From assembly GCA_937901285.1 (NCBI GenBank), contig CALCHI010000269.1, forward strand, positions 1 to 5,248: a stretch of 5,248 bases of DNA, in the 5' to 3' direction. Made by a program: the position numbers and the translations under genes. This DNA comes from UBA8437 sp003445035. Lineage in GTDB: Bacteria; Planctomycetota; Planctomycetia; Planctomycetales; Planctomycetaceae. Below, piece after piece: positions 1 through 5,248 of this stretch. The notes under the pieces are model-generated. The model was not told where the DNA came from. It saw only the letters and a list, made by a program, of their open reading frames with translations, and did no database searches. Position 1 is the stretch's first letter. Each line of letters begins with the position of its first letter.

Positions 1-690
1 GCCATCACCCTGCAATCTGCCGACCCCGACAAGAAACCGGCCTTCAAGTCGGTGACACCCGAATCCCGCAAGGCGGCCTGGTGGACCAAGCGGCACGACA
101 AGAAACTGGCCGATCTCAAGGCGCAGAAGACTGTTGACCTACTGATGATCGGCGACTCGATCACACACGGCTGGGAAAACCGCGGGAAGGCAGCCTGGTC
201 AGAATTCTACGCCAAGCGGAATGCCTTCAACATCGGTTACAGCGGTGACCGCACCGAGCACGTGATCTGGCGGTTGCAGCACGGCGAGATCGACGGGATC
301 GCACCCAAGCTCGCCGTGATCATGATCGGTACCAACAACACCGGTCACCGCCAGGATCCTCCCGAACAAACCGCTGCGGGCATCAAGAAGATCCTCGACG
401 TGCTCAAGAAGAAACTCCCCAAGACCAGGGTCCTGCTGCTGGCTGTCTTTCCCCGTGGAGCAACCACCGACGACAAGCTCAGGAAGATCAACGACGGGAT
501 CAACAAGAGCATCCGGGCCTTCGCTGATGGAAAGCGCGTTCACTTCCTGGACATCAACGCCACCTTCCTCGACGACGACGGCAAACTGCCGAAGTCGGTG
601 ATGCCCGACCTGCTGCACCCCAACGAGAAGGGCTACCAGATGTGGGCCGCCGCGCAGGAACCGATGATCAAGAAGCTGTTGGCCGAGTGA
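1..690 (+). CDS. SGNH/GDSL hydrolase, PAF-acetylhydrolase-like (5' end outside window)
   Basis: The reading frame is open from base 1, so this is the C-terminal 229 residues of a longer protein; the GTG at 52 is only an internal candidate start. Numbering from base 1, SGNH blocks are seen in order: GDSITHGW at 51-58 with nucleophile Ser53, GYSGDRTEH at 79-87 (block II Gly), GTNN at 110-113 (block III Asn), and DLLHPNEKGY from 203 with catalytic Asp203 and His206. The HVIWRLQHGE stretch followed by GTNN closely follows the alpha subunits of mammalian platelet-activating factor acetylhydrolase Ib. Such proteins hydrolyse O-acyl, often acetyl, esters; in Planctomycetota similar proteins are usually secreted. 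The first visible residues could follow a signal peptide lying upstream, but that part is not in the window. The true substrate (lipid or acetylated sugar) cannot be read from the sequence. It converges on the acyltransferase gene with a 12-bp gap. Confidence 0.93.
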   Translation, partial: AITLQSADPDKKPAFKSVTPESRKAAWWTKRHDKKLADLKAQKTVDLLMIGDSITHGWENRGKAAWSEFYAKRNAFNIGYSGDRTEHVIWRLQHGEIDGIAPKLAVIMIGTNNTGHRQDPPEQTAAGIKKILDVLKKKLPKTRVLLLAVFPRGATTDDKLRKINDGINKSIRAFADGKRVHFLDINATFLDDDGKLPKSVMPDLLHPNEKGYQMWAAAQEPMIKKLLAE

Positions 691-702
691 TCCGGTCGGC
701 GG

Positions 703-1929
703 CTAGCCTTCGACGGAACGCGGCGGCACCAGTTCGAAGCTGCGTTCGGGGAGTTGAACCGAGTCAAGCAGCGACTGGACCCGCTCCTCGATGAGTTGGG
801 TCAACTCCGATGCCGCGTCCCGCTTCTTTTCCTTGGGCACCGTGATCGGTTCTCCCAGCACCACCACGGCACGGCGGCGAGCCCGCACCGTCGCCGTCGC
901 CCGTTTGAGAATGTCCTCCTCGAACTTGTCGAGCGTCTCGGCCAGCCGATCGATGCTGGGATGCTCGGCAACGTAGTCGCCCGGGTAGCTGTACAACTGG
1001 GCACACAGGTAGCAGTCGTCGAGATCGTCGGCACACCGGCGATACTCCTCGTCCGCCTCGTCCACCTCGGTGATCGCCGAGATCGCCCGTTGCCGCCCCT
1101 GCTTGATCCTCTCGGGAATCGTCTTTCCCTCGACCGAGATCTCGTACCTCTCCTCAACCCGTTTCAACACGCCGTCGGTCAGAAATGCGATCCGCTCGGG
1201 CACCGGGCCCTGCCGGGCCTCCCCGAGAAACTCCAGTTCCTTCAGGGCCAACATGCCTTCAGCAACACGGTAGAGCCGCTCGGACATCGGCTGCTCCGGC
1301 GTCGGCCTCCAGAACAACGCTTCCTCCACATCGTCCATCAACTCCAGAAGCGATGGCAGCGGATCCTCGACGTAGTAGTACCGCAGTCCGCAGGGGACGA
1401 TCACCACGTCGCGGTCGGCCTTGCGGGCAGCCATCACCGCCAGTGCCGTCGGTCCCTCCCGAAACAGAGTCACCCGTTCGTTACAGTGGTAGACCTCTCC
1501 TTCCGGAAAGATCACCAGCGGTTCCTTGCGATTCTGCAGCACGTCGAGGGCCTGCTGCATCGCCTGGCGATCGGTTCCCTCTCGATCGACGCTGAAGCAC
1601 CCGTGCATTCTGAGGAACGCGCGTCGGATGGGGTTGACGAGCCCCAGCACCTGCCAGGCGCCCATGAAATACAGCGGGCTGCCGAATTTCTCGGCCGCCG
1701 CGTAGACGATCATCGGGTCACCGTGAACCGAGTGGTTCGGGGTGATCAGGACTCCGTTCCCGGCATCCAGCGCTCGGCGAACATGTTCGTCCCCCCGCAC
1801 CTCGACCTCCGAGATCCGTGGGCCCTGGCTGATAATCATCCGTCGCAACCAGCCGGAAAGCCGCACTCCCAGTGGGCTGAGTTGTGGCCCCCACCATCTC
1901 GGTGGCTTCTCGAATCGTGTCCGGTCCAC
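703..1929 (-). CDS. PlsC-type (lysophospholipid) acyltransferase with large internal insertion
   Basis: Probable acyl-CoA/acyl-ACP-dependent glycerolipid acyltransferase, acting at the inner face of the cytoplasmic membrane. The 408-residue protein carries the acyltransferase blocks in order: NHSVHGD at 65-71, giving the HX4D catalytic pair His66/Asp71; FSVDREGTD at 112-120; IFPEGE at 140-145; and VIVPCGLRY at 176-184. The last conserved strand, VLGEPI at 357-362, comes only after about 165 extra residues (roughly 188-353). These are rich in Glu, Arg and Leu, look helical, and contain YSYPGDY at 313-319 and Cys299, Cys306 and Cys309. Typical PlsC proteins are about 200-270 residues. No obvious transmembrane helix is seen; a basic, Trp-containing N-terminus (residues 1-34) could associate with the membrane. 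The start is GTG, supported by GGGAG at 1937-1941, seven bases away. It may be co-transcribed with the MBL gene or use its own promoter. The exact acceptor lipid is unknown. Confidence 0.9.
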   Translation of the reverse strand: MDRTRFEKPPRWWGPQLSPLGVRLSGWLRRMIISQGPRISEVEVRGDEHVRRALDAGNGVLITPNHSVHGDPMIVYAAAEKFGSPLYFMGAWQVLGLVNPIRRAFLRMHGCFSVDREGTDRQAMQQALDVLQNRKEPLVIFPEGEVYHCNERVTLFREGPTALAVMAARKADRDVVIVPCGLRYYYVEDPLPSLLELMDDVEEALFWRPTPEQPMSERLYRVAEGMLALKELEFLGEARQGPVPERIAFLTDGVLKRVEERYEISVEGKTIPERIKQGRQRAISAITEVDEADEEYRRCADDLDDCYLCAQLYSYPGDYVAEHPSIDRLAETLDKFEEDILKRATATVRARRRAVVVLGEPITVPKEKKRDAASELTQLIEERVQSLLDSVQLPERSFELVPPRSVEG

Positions 1930-1933
1930 CGTT

Positions 1934-1941
1934 CTTCTCCC
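1934..1941 (-). promoter_or_regulatory. Ribosome binding site of the acyltransferase gene
   Basis: On the minus strand GGGAGAAG lies just before the GTG at 1929, with the GGGAG core seven bases from the start codon. This is the only well-placed Shine-Dalgarno-like sequence in the window, and it fixes the GTG as the start. An in-frame TGA at 1984-1986 limits any upstream extension. Confidence 0.6.
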
Positions 1942-1958
1942 GAAAACCAGGAAAATCG

Positions 1959-1986
1959 TGACTCGGGAAAACTCATTTCCCGATCA
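1959..1986 (-). other. Hairpin in the leader between the MBL and acyltransferase genes
   Basis: TCGGGAAA (1963-1970) and TTTCCCGA (1976-1983) form a perfect 8-bp stem with a 5-base loop. Outside it, TGA (1959-1961) pairs with TCA (1984-1986) after one bulged C at 1962, giving 11 pairs in all. On the minus strand it lies 18 bases after the MBL gene's last base bracket region and about 30 bases before the acyltransferase start. It is followed on that strand by CGATTTTCC, a poor uridine tract, so a rho-independent terminator is possible but weak. Other readings are a 5' stem-loop in the acyltransferase mRNA leader or a dyad operator. The structure is seen directly; its role is inference. Confidence 0.5.
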
Positions 1987-1996
1987 GCGATGTCTC

Positions 1997-2026
1997 ACAA
2001 TACGGAGGACAAAAACCGATTGCGAA
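1997..2026 (-). promoter_or_regulatory. Candidate sigma-70-type promoter for the acyltransferase gene
   Basis: On the minus strand TTCGCA (2021-2026) and TATTGT (1997-2002) are separated by 18 bases. Each matches the consensus at four of six positions. Transcription would begin near 1990, immediately ahead of the hairpin at 1959-1986, so the mRNA leader would start with that stem-loop. Found by eye in a short AT-richer gap; sigma factor preferences of the organism are unknown. Confidence 0.25.
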
Positions 2027-2043
2027 TCCGATCACGATTTCGC

Positions 2044-2802
2044 TCAGAACGAATACGTCGTTCCCGGTCGTCCCACCTCCAGCCCGTCGCAGCCCAGTGC
2101 ATCGATCTCGGCCACCAATTCGTCCCGGTTCGAAGGTTTCAGGTGCACCGCGATTGCCGGCACCGTACGCCCAATCTTCTCGAGTTGCCGGGCGGATCCA
2201 CTGGGCGTGAGGTGTCCGGAAACCTCAGCCAGTTCGCTCTGCGACTCGGGAAAACTGGCCTCGATCAATACCCCCGCCAGGTTGTCTCGCGCCGCCGCCC
2301 GCTCCCAGATCAGGTCCGTGTCTCTCGTGTCGGTGGCCACGACCACCGTACGGTCCGATTCACTCACCAGGTACCCGTAGGTCGGCACGACATGGTCCAC
2401 CGGAATCGCCACCACTTCGATCCCGGCGACATTGACCGGCTGATCGACCGGCAACTCGTGAAACTCGACCAGGCACGATTCCTCGGTGGAGAGGCGTTCG
2501 AGATCGGGCCAGAAACGGTCGTTGAACAGTTCGCCGCGGACCATCTCGATCACATCGGCCGGTGCGTGGATGCGGGCCGGCGCCACACCCAACTGCAACC
2601 GGTTGACCACGTACATGGGCAACGAGGCGACGTGGTCGGCATGCACGTGGGTCACCACGACATCGCCGACGCGGTCCTGTAGACCGATTTTGGCCATGCC
2701 CAGACAGCCGGCGTCGACGGCCAGACGGTCGTTGACAACGTAGGTCGTGGCCATCTGTAACAGTGGATCACCGAAGCACGATTCGAGGAACTGGATTTTC
2801 AT
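2044..2802 (-). CDS. MBL-fold metallohydrolase, class II cyclic-nucleotide phosphodiesterase-like
   Basis: A 252-residue metallo-beta-lactamase-fold hydrolase, probably cytoplasmic with two bound metal ions, as no signal peptide is seen. Metal-binding candidates are HVHADH at 52-57, His137 (VDHVV), Asp158 (ATDTRDTD) and His197. The segment IEASFPESQ (180-188) followed by SGHLTP (195-200) and HLKPSNRDE (220-228) resembles the C-terminal pattern of class II cyclic-nucleotide phosphodiesterases (yeast PDE1, Vibrio CpdP). The first motif departs from the class II form HxHLDH by having Ala for Leu. I chose the ATG at 2802 because MKIQFLESCFGDP reads as a natural first strand for the fold; the frame also allows a TTG at 2841 (13 more residues), with a TGA directly before it. 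No good Shine-Dalgarno precedes the ATG. Substrate could be a cyclic nucleotide or another phosphodiester; this is not proven by sequence. Confidence 0.88.
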   Translation of the reverse strand: MKIQFLESCFGDPLLQMATTYVVNDRLAVDAGCLGMAKIGLQDRVGDVVVTHVHADHVASLPMYVVNRLQLGVAPARIHAPADVIEMVRGELFNDRFWPDLERLSTEESCLVEFHELPVDQPVNVAGIEVVAIPVDHVVPTYGYLVSESDRTVVVATDTRDTDLIWERAAARDNLAGVLIEASFPESQSELAEVSGHLTPSGSARQLEKIGRTVPAIAVHLKPSNRDELVAEIDALGCDGLEVGRPGTTYSF

Positions 2803-2873
2803 TCGGTCCGGCTCGATTGTCTGAATGGGCTCACAGACCAATCACATCAGTGTGTCCCTTAAACTGCAGACCC

Positions 2874-2902
2874 TCAATAGTGGATTGCCGAGAACGGATC
2901 AA
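2874..2902 (-). promoter_or_regulatory. Candidate promoter for the MBL-fold hydrolase gene
   Basis: On the minus strand TTGATC (2897-2902) and TATTGA (2874-2879) are exactly 17 bases apart. The -35 matches consensus at four of six positions and the -10 at three of six. Transcription would start near 2867, giving a leader of about 65 bases to the ATG at 2802. It lies in the 148-bp divergent region shared with the enolase-superfamily gene. No comparably spaced pair was found for the plus-strand gene. Weak, by-eye call. Confidence 0.25.
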
Positions 2903-2950
2903 CGACAATCACCAGTCCGAACTCCTTCCTGATTCCTCGACCCATTCGCC

Positions 2951-4072
2951 ATGATTATCACCGACGTTGAGACGCTTCACCTGAGACTCCCGAACGTGGC
3001 CGAGATCGCCGACGGAACCCAGGATGTGCTGGTCGTCCGTATCCACACCGACACCGGTAACACGGGCATCGGGGAAGTGACCAGCCAGTCGTATGTCTGC
3101 CAGGCCATCTTCGAAGCACCACGATCGGCCGAGCGGCGGCACGGGTTGGCCGAGATCCTGGTCGGGCAGGAGGTCGACGATGTCGATCGACTGTGGCAGA
3201 GAATGTACTACAACACGAACCGGTACGGTCGCCGCGGTGCGGCGATCCACGCCATCAGTGGTGCCGACATCGCGCTGTGGGACCTGCTCGGCCAGGCCCG
3301 CGGCGTCCCCGTCTCCGAACTGCTGGGCGGTGCCCGCAGGTCAACCGTCCGGGCCTACGCCAGCCTGCTGTTCGGCGAGACGCCCGAAGAGACCGCCCGC
3401 CTGGCGACCGAGGCGGTCGGGCAGGGACTCACCGCAGCGAAGTTCGGCTGGGAGGTCTTCGGAAAGGATCCCCAGACAGACGAGGCCCACACACGAGCGG
3501 CCCGCGAAGCGCTCGGAGACGACCGCGACCTGATGATTGACGTGGGCTGCAAGTGGGACGCCGGGACGGCCCTGGAACGTGCGCGGCTTCTGGAACCCTA
3601 CCGGCTGACCTGGATGGAGGAGCCCCTTTCGCAGGATGACCGCCGCGGCTACGCCGAACTGTGTGCCGAGTCTCCGGTGCCAATCGCCGCCGGTGAGGGC
3701 GACGTGACGCTGTACGACTTCGAGGACCTTGTCGAACGCGGCCTTCACGTCGTCCAGCCCGACGTGGCCTTCTGCGGCGGCCTGACCGTCTGTCGGGACA
3801 TCGGGCGATTGTGTGCCGAGCAGGGCCGCCGCGCCGTCCCTCACTGCTTCAGCACCGGGATCAACCTGGCTGCCAGCCTTCACTGGGCGGCGTCGATGGA
3901 CAACGGAGACCTGGTCGAATACTGCTTGAGACCCTCACCGCTGATGAGACGACTGGTGTCCAACTTGCCGCCACTGGTCGACGGTCGCGTCCCCGTTCCC
4001 GACGCTCCCGGACTCGGCGTGGAACTCGACGAGGACGTCATCGCCGAATTCCTGGTCGCCCGCGACAACTAG
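2951..4072 (+). CDS. Mandelate racemase/muconate lactonizing enzyme-like protein (enolase superfamily)
   Basis: A full-length, 373-residue cytoplasmic enolase-superfamily enzyme: N-terminal capping domain to about residue 125, then the barrel. Metal ligands are Asp197 (MIDVGCKWD), Glu223 (WMEEPL) and Glu249 (AAGEGD). Asp271 (QPDVAFCGG) and His298 (PHCFSTG) form the His-Asp dyad of the mandelate racemase subgroup, which abstracts a proton alpha to a carboxylate. At the KxK position the sequence is Lys164-Phe-Gly, so the second lysine, the base of true mandelate racemase, is missing. A His-Asp-driven acid-sugar dehydratase is therefore more likely than a racemase. The signature GADIALWDLLGQARGVP at 104-120 is typical of the family. 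The ATG has no recognisable Shine-Dalgarno upstream. No sugar transporter, regulator or aldolase lies nearby, so the substrate cannot be guessed from context. The gene diverges from the MBL gene, and its TAG overlaps the stop of the next, convergent gene. Confidence 0.93.
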   Translation: MIITDVETLHLRLPNVAEIADGTQDVLVVRIHTDTGNTGIGEVTSQSYVCQAIFEAPRSAERRHGLAEILVGQEVDDVDRLWQRMYYNTNRYGRRGAAIHAISGADIALWDLLGQARGVPVSELLGGARRSTVRAYASLLFGETPEETARLATEAVGQGLTAAKFGWEVFGKDPQTDEAHTRAAREALGDDRDLMIDVGCKWDAGTALERARLLEPYRLTWMEEPLSQDDRRGYAELCAESPVPIAAGEGDVTLYDFEDLVERGLHVVQPDVAFCGGLTVCRDIGRLCAEQGRRAVPHCFSTGINLAASLHWAASMDNGDLVEYCLRPSPLMRRLVSNLPPLVDGRVPVPDAPGLGVELDEDVIAEFLVARDN

Positions 4073-4701
4073 CCTTCCTGCTCGTCCATTCGCCGACGCA
4101 ACGCCTCGTACTGCTCGGGCGTGTCCAGGTCCAGCAGCACCTCCGGCCGGTCCAACTCGACCTCCTCGACCGCCTCACCGCACCGAGCCACCAGCCAGTT
4201 CAGGCCGCTGTCATCCGGGATGGACGCAACCTCCGAGGCCAACTCGACGCCGAACACCGTCGGGTGTCCTCGCCGGCCGTCGTGGGTCGGCACCAGCACC
4301 GGTGGCCGGTTCACCGACCAGGCTTCGGCCACCCGCCCGACCAGGTCGGCATCGAGCACCGGATGGTCGGCCGGTACCAGCATCCACCCGTCGATCTCGC
4401 CGGCTCCCCACCGCTTCCGCATCTCGTCGATGCCCCACCCGACACTGGCTTTCATGTCCGGAGGGGGCTCGGGGGCACGGACCACCACGGCACCGGCCGC
4501 CGCGGCCGCTTCGGCCAACACCGTATCGTCGGGTCGTACGACCACCAGCACGTCGAGCACCGACGGATGATCGAACGCCTCAACCAGCCGGGCAATCACC
4601 GGGCGATCCCCCAGAGGCAACAACAGCTTCGGCTGACCCATCCGGCGACTGTGGCCGGCGGCCGGAACAATCACCACCAGTCTGGCCATGTTGCCGCTCA
4701 T
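4069..4701 (-). CDS. MobA/MocA-like nucleotidyltransferase (NTP_transferase family)
   Basis: A 210-residue cytoplasmic nucleotidyltransferase with a Rossmann-like fold. The N-terminal nucleotide-binding signature is PAAGHSRRMGQPKLLLPLG (13-31), with Arg20, Gly22 and Lys25 expected to contact the triphosphate. Next come MKASVGWGI (83-91), the metal-binding PADHP (110-114, Asp112), RRGHPTVFG (143-151) and the C-terminal DLDTP (191-195). This arrangement is that of MobA/MocA proteins, which attach GMP or CMP to molybdopterin. The GHPTVFG form leans toward MocA (CTP:molybdopterin cytidylyltransferase) and relatives. No molybdenum enzyme or cofactor gene is visible, so the acceptor is open. Two starts are possible: ATG at 4701, or ATG at 4689, which would begin MARLVVIVPAAG; GGGGA at 4702-4706 touches the first and is 12 bases from the second. 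Length suits the family (about 190-210). Confidence 0.88.
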   Translation of the reverse strand: MSGNMARLVVIVPAAGHSRRMGQPKLLLPLGDRPVIARLVEAFDHPSVLDVLVVVRPDDTVLAEAAAAAGAVVVRAPEPPPDMKASVGWGIDEMRKRWGAGEIDGWMLVPADHPVLDADLVGRVAEAWSVNRPPVLVPTHDGRRGHPTVFGVELASEVASIPDDSGLNWLVARCGEAVEEVELDRPEVLLDLDTPEQYEALRRRMDEQEG

Positions 4702-4710
4702 TCCCCGTCG

Positions 4711-4739
4711 ACACTACGCACTGCCTGTCGTCGTCTCAA
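4711..4739 (-). promoter_or_regulatory. Candidate promoter for the nucleotidyltransferase gene
   Basis: On the minus strand TTGAGA (4734-4739), five of six to the -35 consensus, and TAGTGT (4711-4716), three of six to the -10, have a 17-base spacer. Transcription would begin near 4704, so the mRNA would be nearly leaderless if translation starts at 4701, or have a leader of about 15 bases if it starts at 4689. The 60-bp gap to the upstream same-strand gene is the only place for it. By-eye call. Confidence 0.3.
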
Positions 4740-4761
4740 CCGAATCCGGACGCGGCCGGAG

Positions 4762-5248
4762 TCAATTGGCCCGAGTCAGCGGCGGCATCTCCTTGTGGGA
4801 CAGCGGGTGGAACCGACGGACCTTGATGATCCGCCACTCGTCGGCCTCCTTCCGCCAGGTCAACGACCACATCGTCGGCTGGCGTCCGACAGATCCGTAG
4901 CCGGCGATGTTCAACGACACGTTGGCGCGGAATCGGGTCTCGCCACGGGTGCTGTTGGAGGTCAGAGACGTCTCCAGTGTGGTCACCCGAATCCTGTCCT
5001 CGAAGGTGACCAACCGCAGGCCGGCGGTGGCCATCACCTTGAGCGAGGGTTCGGAGTTGGAGAAGAAGTCGAAGACGCCGGCGAACTCCTCGTCCTTGTC
5101 CTGGACCGCATCGCGGAAATCCAGCACACGGGCGGTGAGACGTTCCTTTTCGGTGACGATCCGGCGTTCGAGTTCCCAGACGCCGGTGGCCAGCAGCACC
5201 ACGAGGGCCGCAGCCACCAGCAGTCGTTTGTCTTGACGGGTCCACCAC
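4762..5248 (-). CDS. Membrane-anchored hypothetical protein, possibly NTF2-like (5' end outside window)
   Basis: I do not recognise this gene. The frame runs open into the right edge, adding WWTRQDKRLL before the GTG at 5217, so the true start lies beyond the window; 161 residues are visible. Numbering from the first complete codon at the edge, a basic stretch (TRQDKR, 3-8) precedes one hydrophobic helix at about 9-24. This suggests a single-pass protein with its N-terminus in the cytoplasm and the rest outside. A charged, probably helical or coiled segment follows (about 25-60). The remainder alternates beta-like stretches, ending in MWSLTWRKEADEWRIIKVRRF. A closing strand pair with a WR-type turn is common in NTF2/SnoaL-like and Tim44-like domains, but this is inference from pattern only. 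It lies 60 bases upstream of the nucleotidyltransferase gene on the same strand, with a candidate promoter between them. Confidence 0.8.
   Translation of the reverse strand, partial: WWTRQDKRLLVAAALVVLLATGVWELERRIVTEKERLTARVLDFRDAVQDKDEEFAGVFDFFSNSEPSLKVMATAGLRLVTFEDRIRVTTLETSLTSNSTRGETRFRANVSLNIAGYGSVGRQPTMWSLTWRKEADEWRIIKVRRFHPLSHKEMPPLTRAN

Noticed and set aside
682..700. GCCGA/TCGGC hairpin at the end of the SGNH hydrolase gene as a terminator
   Set aside because: Only five pairs with a nine-base loop and no thymine tract on either strand.
754..2682. A 642-codon open frame on the plus strand running antisense through both the acyltransferase and the MBL genes
   Set aside because: It is in exact codon register with both minus-strand genes, and the gap between them is 114 bases, a multiple of three. 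In that register its stops would need TTA, CTA or TCA codons in the real genes, which are rare at this GC content. The translation is rich in His, Arg and Pro with no domain motif, so it is a shadow.
3341..3883. A 180-codon minus-strand open frame inside the enolase-superfamily gene
   Set aside because: Same register as the sense gene and explained by the same scarcity of TTA, CTA and TCA codons; the sense strand carries all catalytic motifs.
703..4077. Both the acyltransferase and nucleotidyltransferase genes end in the identical GAAGGCTAG (Glu-Gly-stop)
   Set aside because: Nine matching bases at two unrelated gene ends, with no wider similarity around them; best taken as coincidence.
4743..4761. 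TCCGG/CCGGA hairpin just after the membrane-anchored protein's stop codon as a terminator
   Set aside because: Five pairs, GC-rich by chance in this composition, followed by TTCGGTTG rather than a thymine run.
4302..4826. A 174-codon plus-strand open frame across the nucleotidyltransferase start
   Set aside because: Pro/Arg/Ser-rich translation without motifs, antisense to a gene with a complete nucleotidyltransferase signature.

Overview
The window holds six protein genes at roughly 60% GC and very high coding density, with no RNA genes, mobile elements or CRISPR. It looks like ordinary chromosome of a member of the Planctomycetota. That assignment is inferred from the style of the proteins (a PAF-acetylhydrolase-like SGNH esterase, a large PlsC-type acyltransferase, an enolase-superfamily enzyme with a KFGW motif) and from weak or absent Shine-Dalgarno sequences. 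No database search was possible.

Layout. At the left edge (1-690, +) is the C-terminal 229 residues of an SGNH/GDSL hydrolase whose start lies outside the window. It converges, with a 12-bp gap, on a minus-strand pair: a 408-aa PlsC-type acyltransferase (703-1929) preceded by an MBL-fold hydrolase resembling class II cyclic-nucleotide phosphodiesterases (2044-2802). The 114-bp gap between these two contains an 11-bp imperfect hairpin and a possible promoter, so they may not be a simple operon. A 148-bp divergent region then leads to a plus-strand mandelate racemase/muconate lactonizing enzyme-like gene (2951-4072). Its stop codon overlaps, through one CTAG tetranucleotide, the stop of a minus-strand MobA-like nucleotidyltransferase (4069-4701). 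Upstream of that, on the same strand, is a membrane-anchored small protein (4762 to beyond the right edge).

The genes do not form one recognisable pathway: esterase, lipid acyltransferase, phosphodiesterase-like hydrolase, acid-sugar enzyme, nucleotidyltransferase and an anchored hypothetical. I found no convincing evidence of a new multi-gene system. The points most worth a second look are a roughly 165-residue helical insertion inside the acyltransferase, the loss of the second lysine of the KxK motif in the enolase-superfamily enzyme, the class II phosphodiesterase-like signature in the MBL protein, and the hairpin-bearing leader ahead of the acyltransferase. All promoter calls are by eye and tentative.
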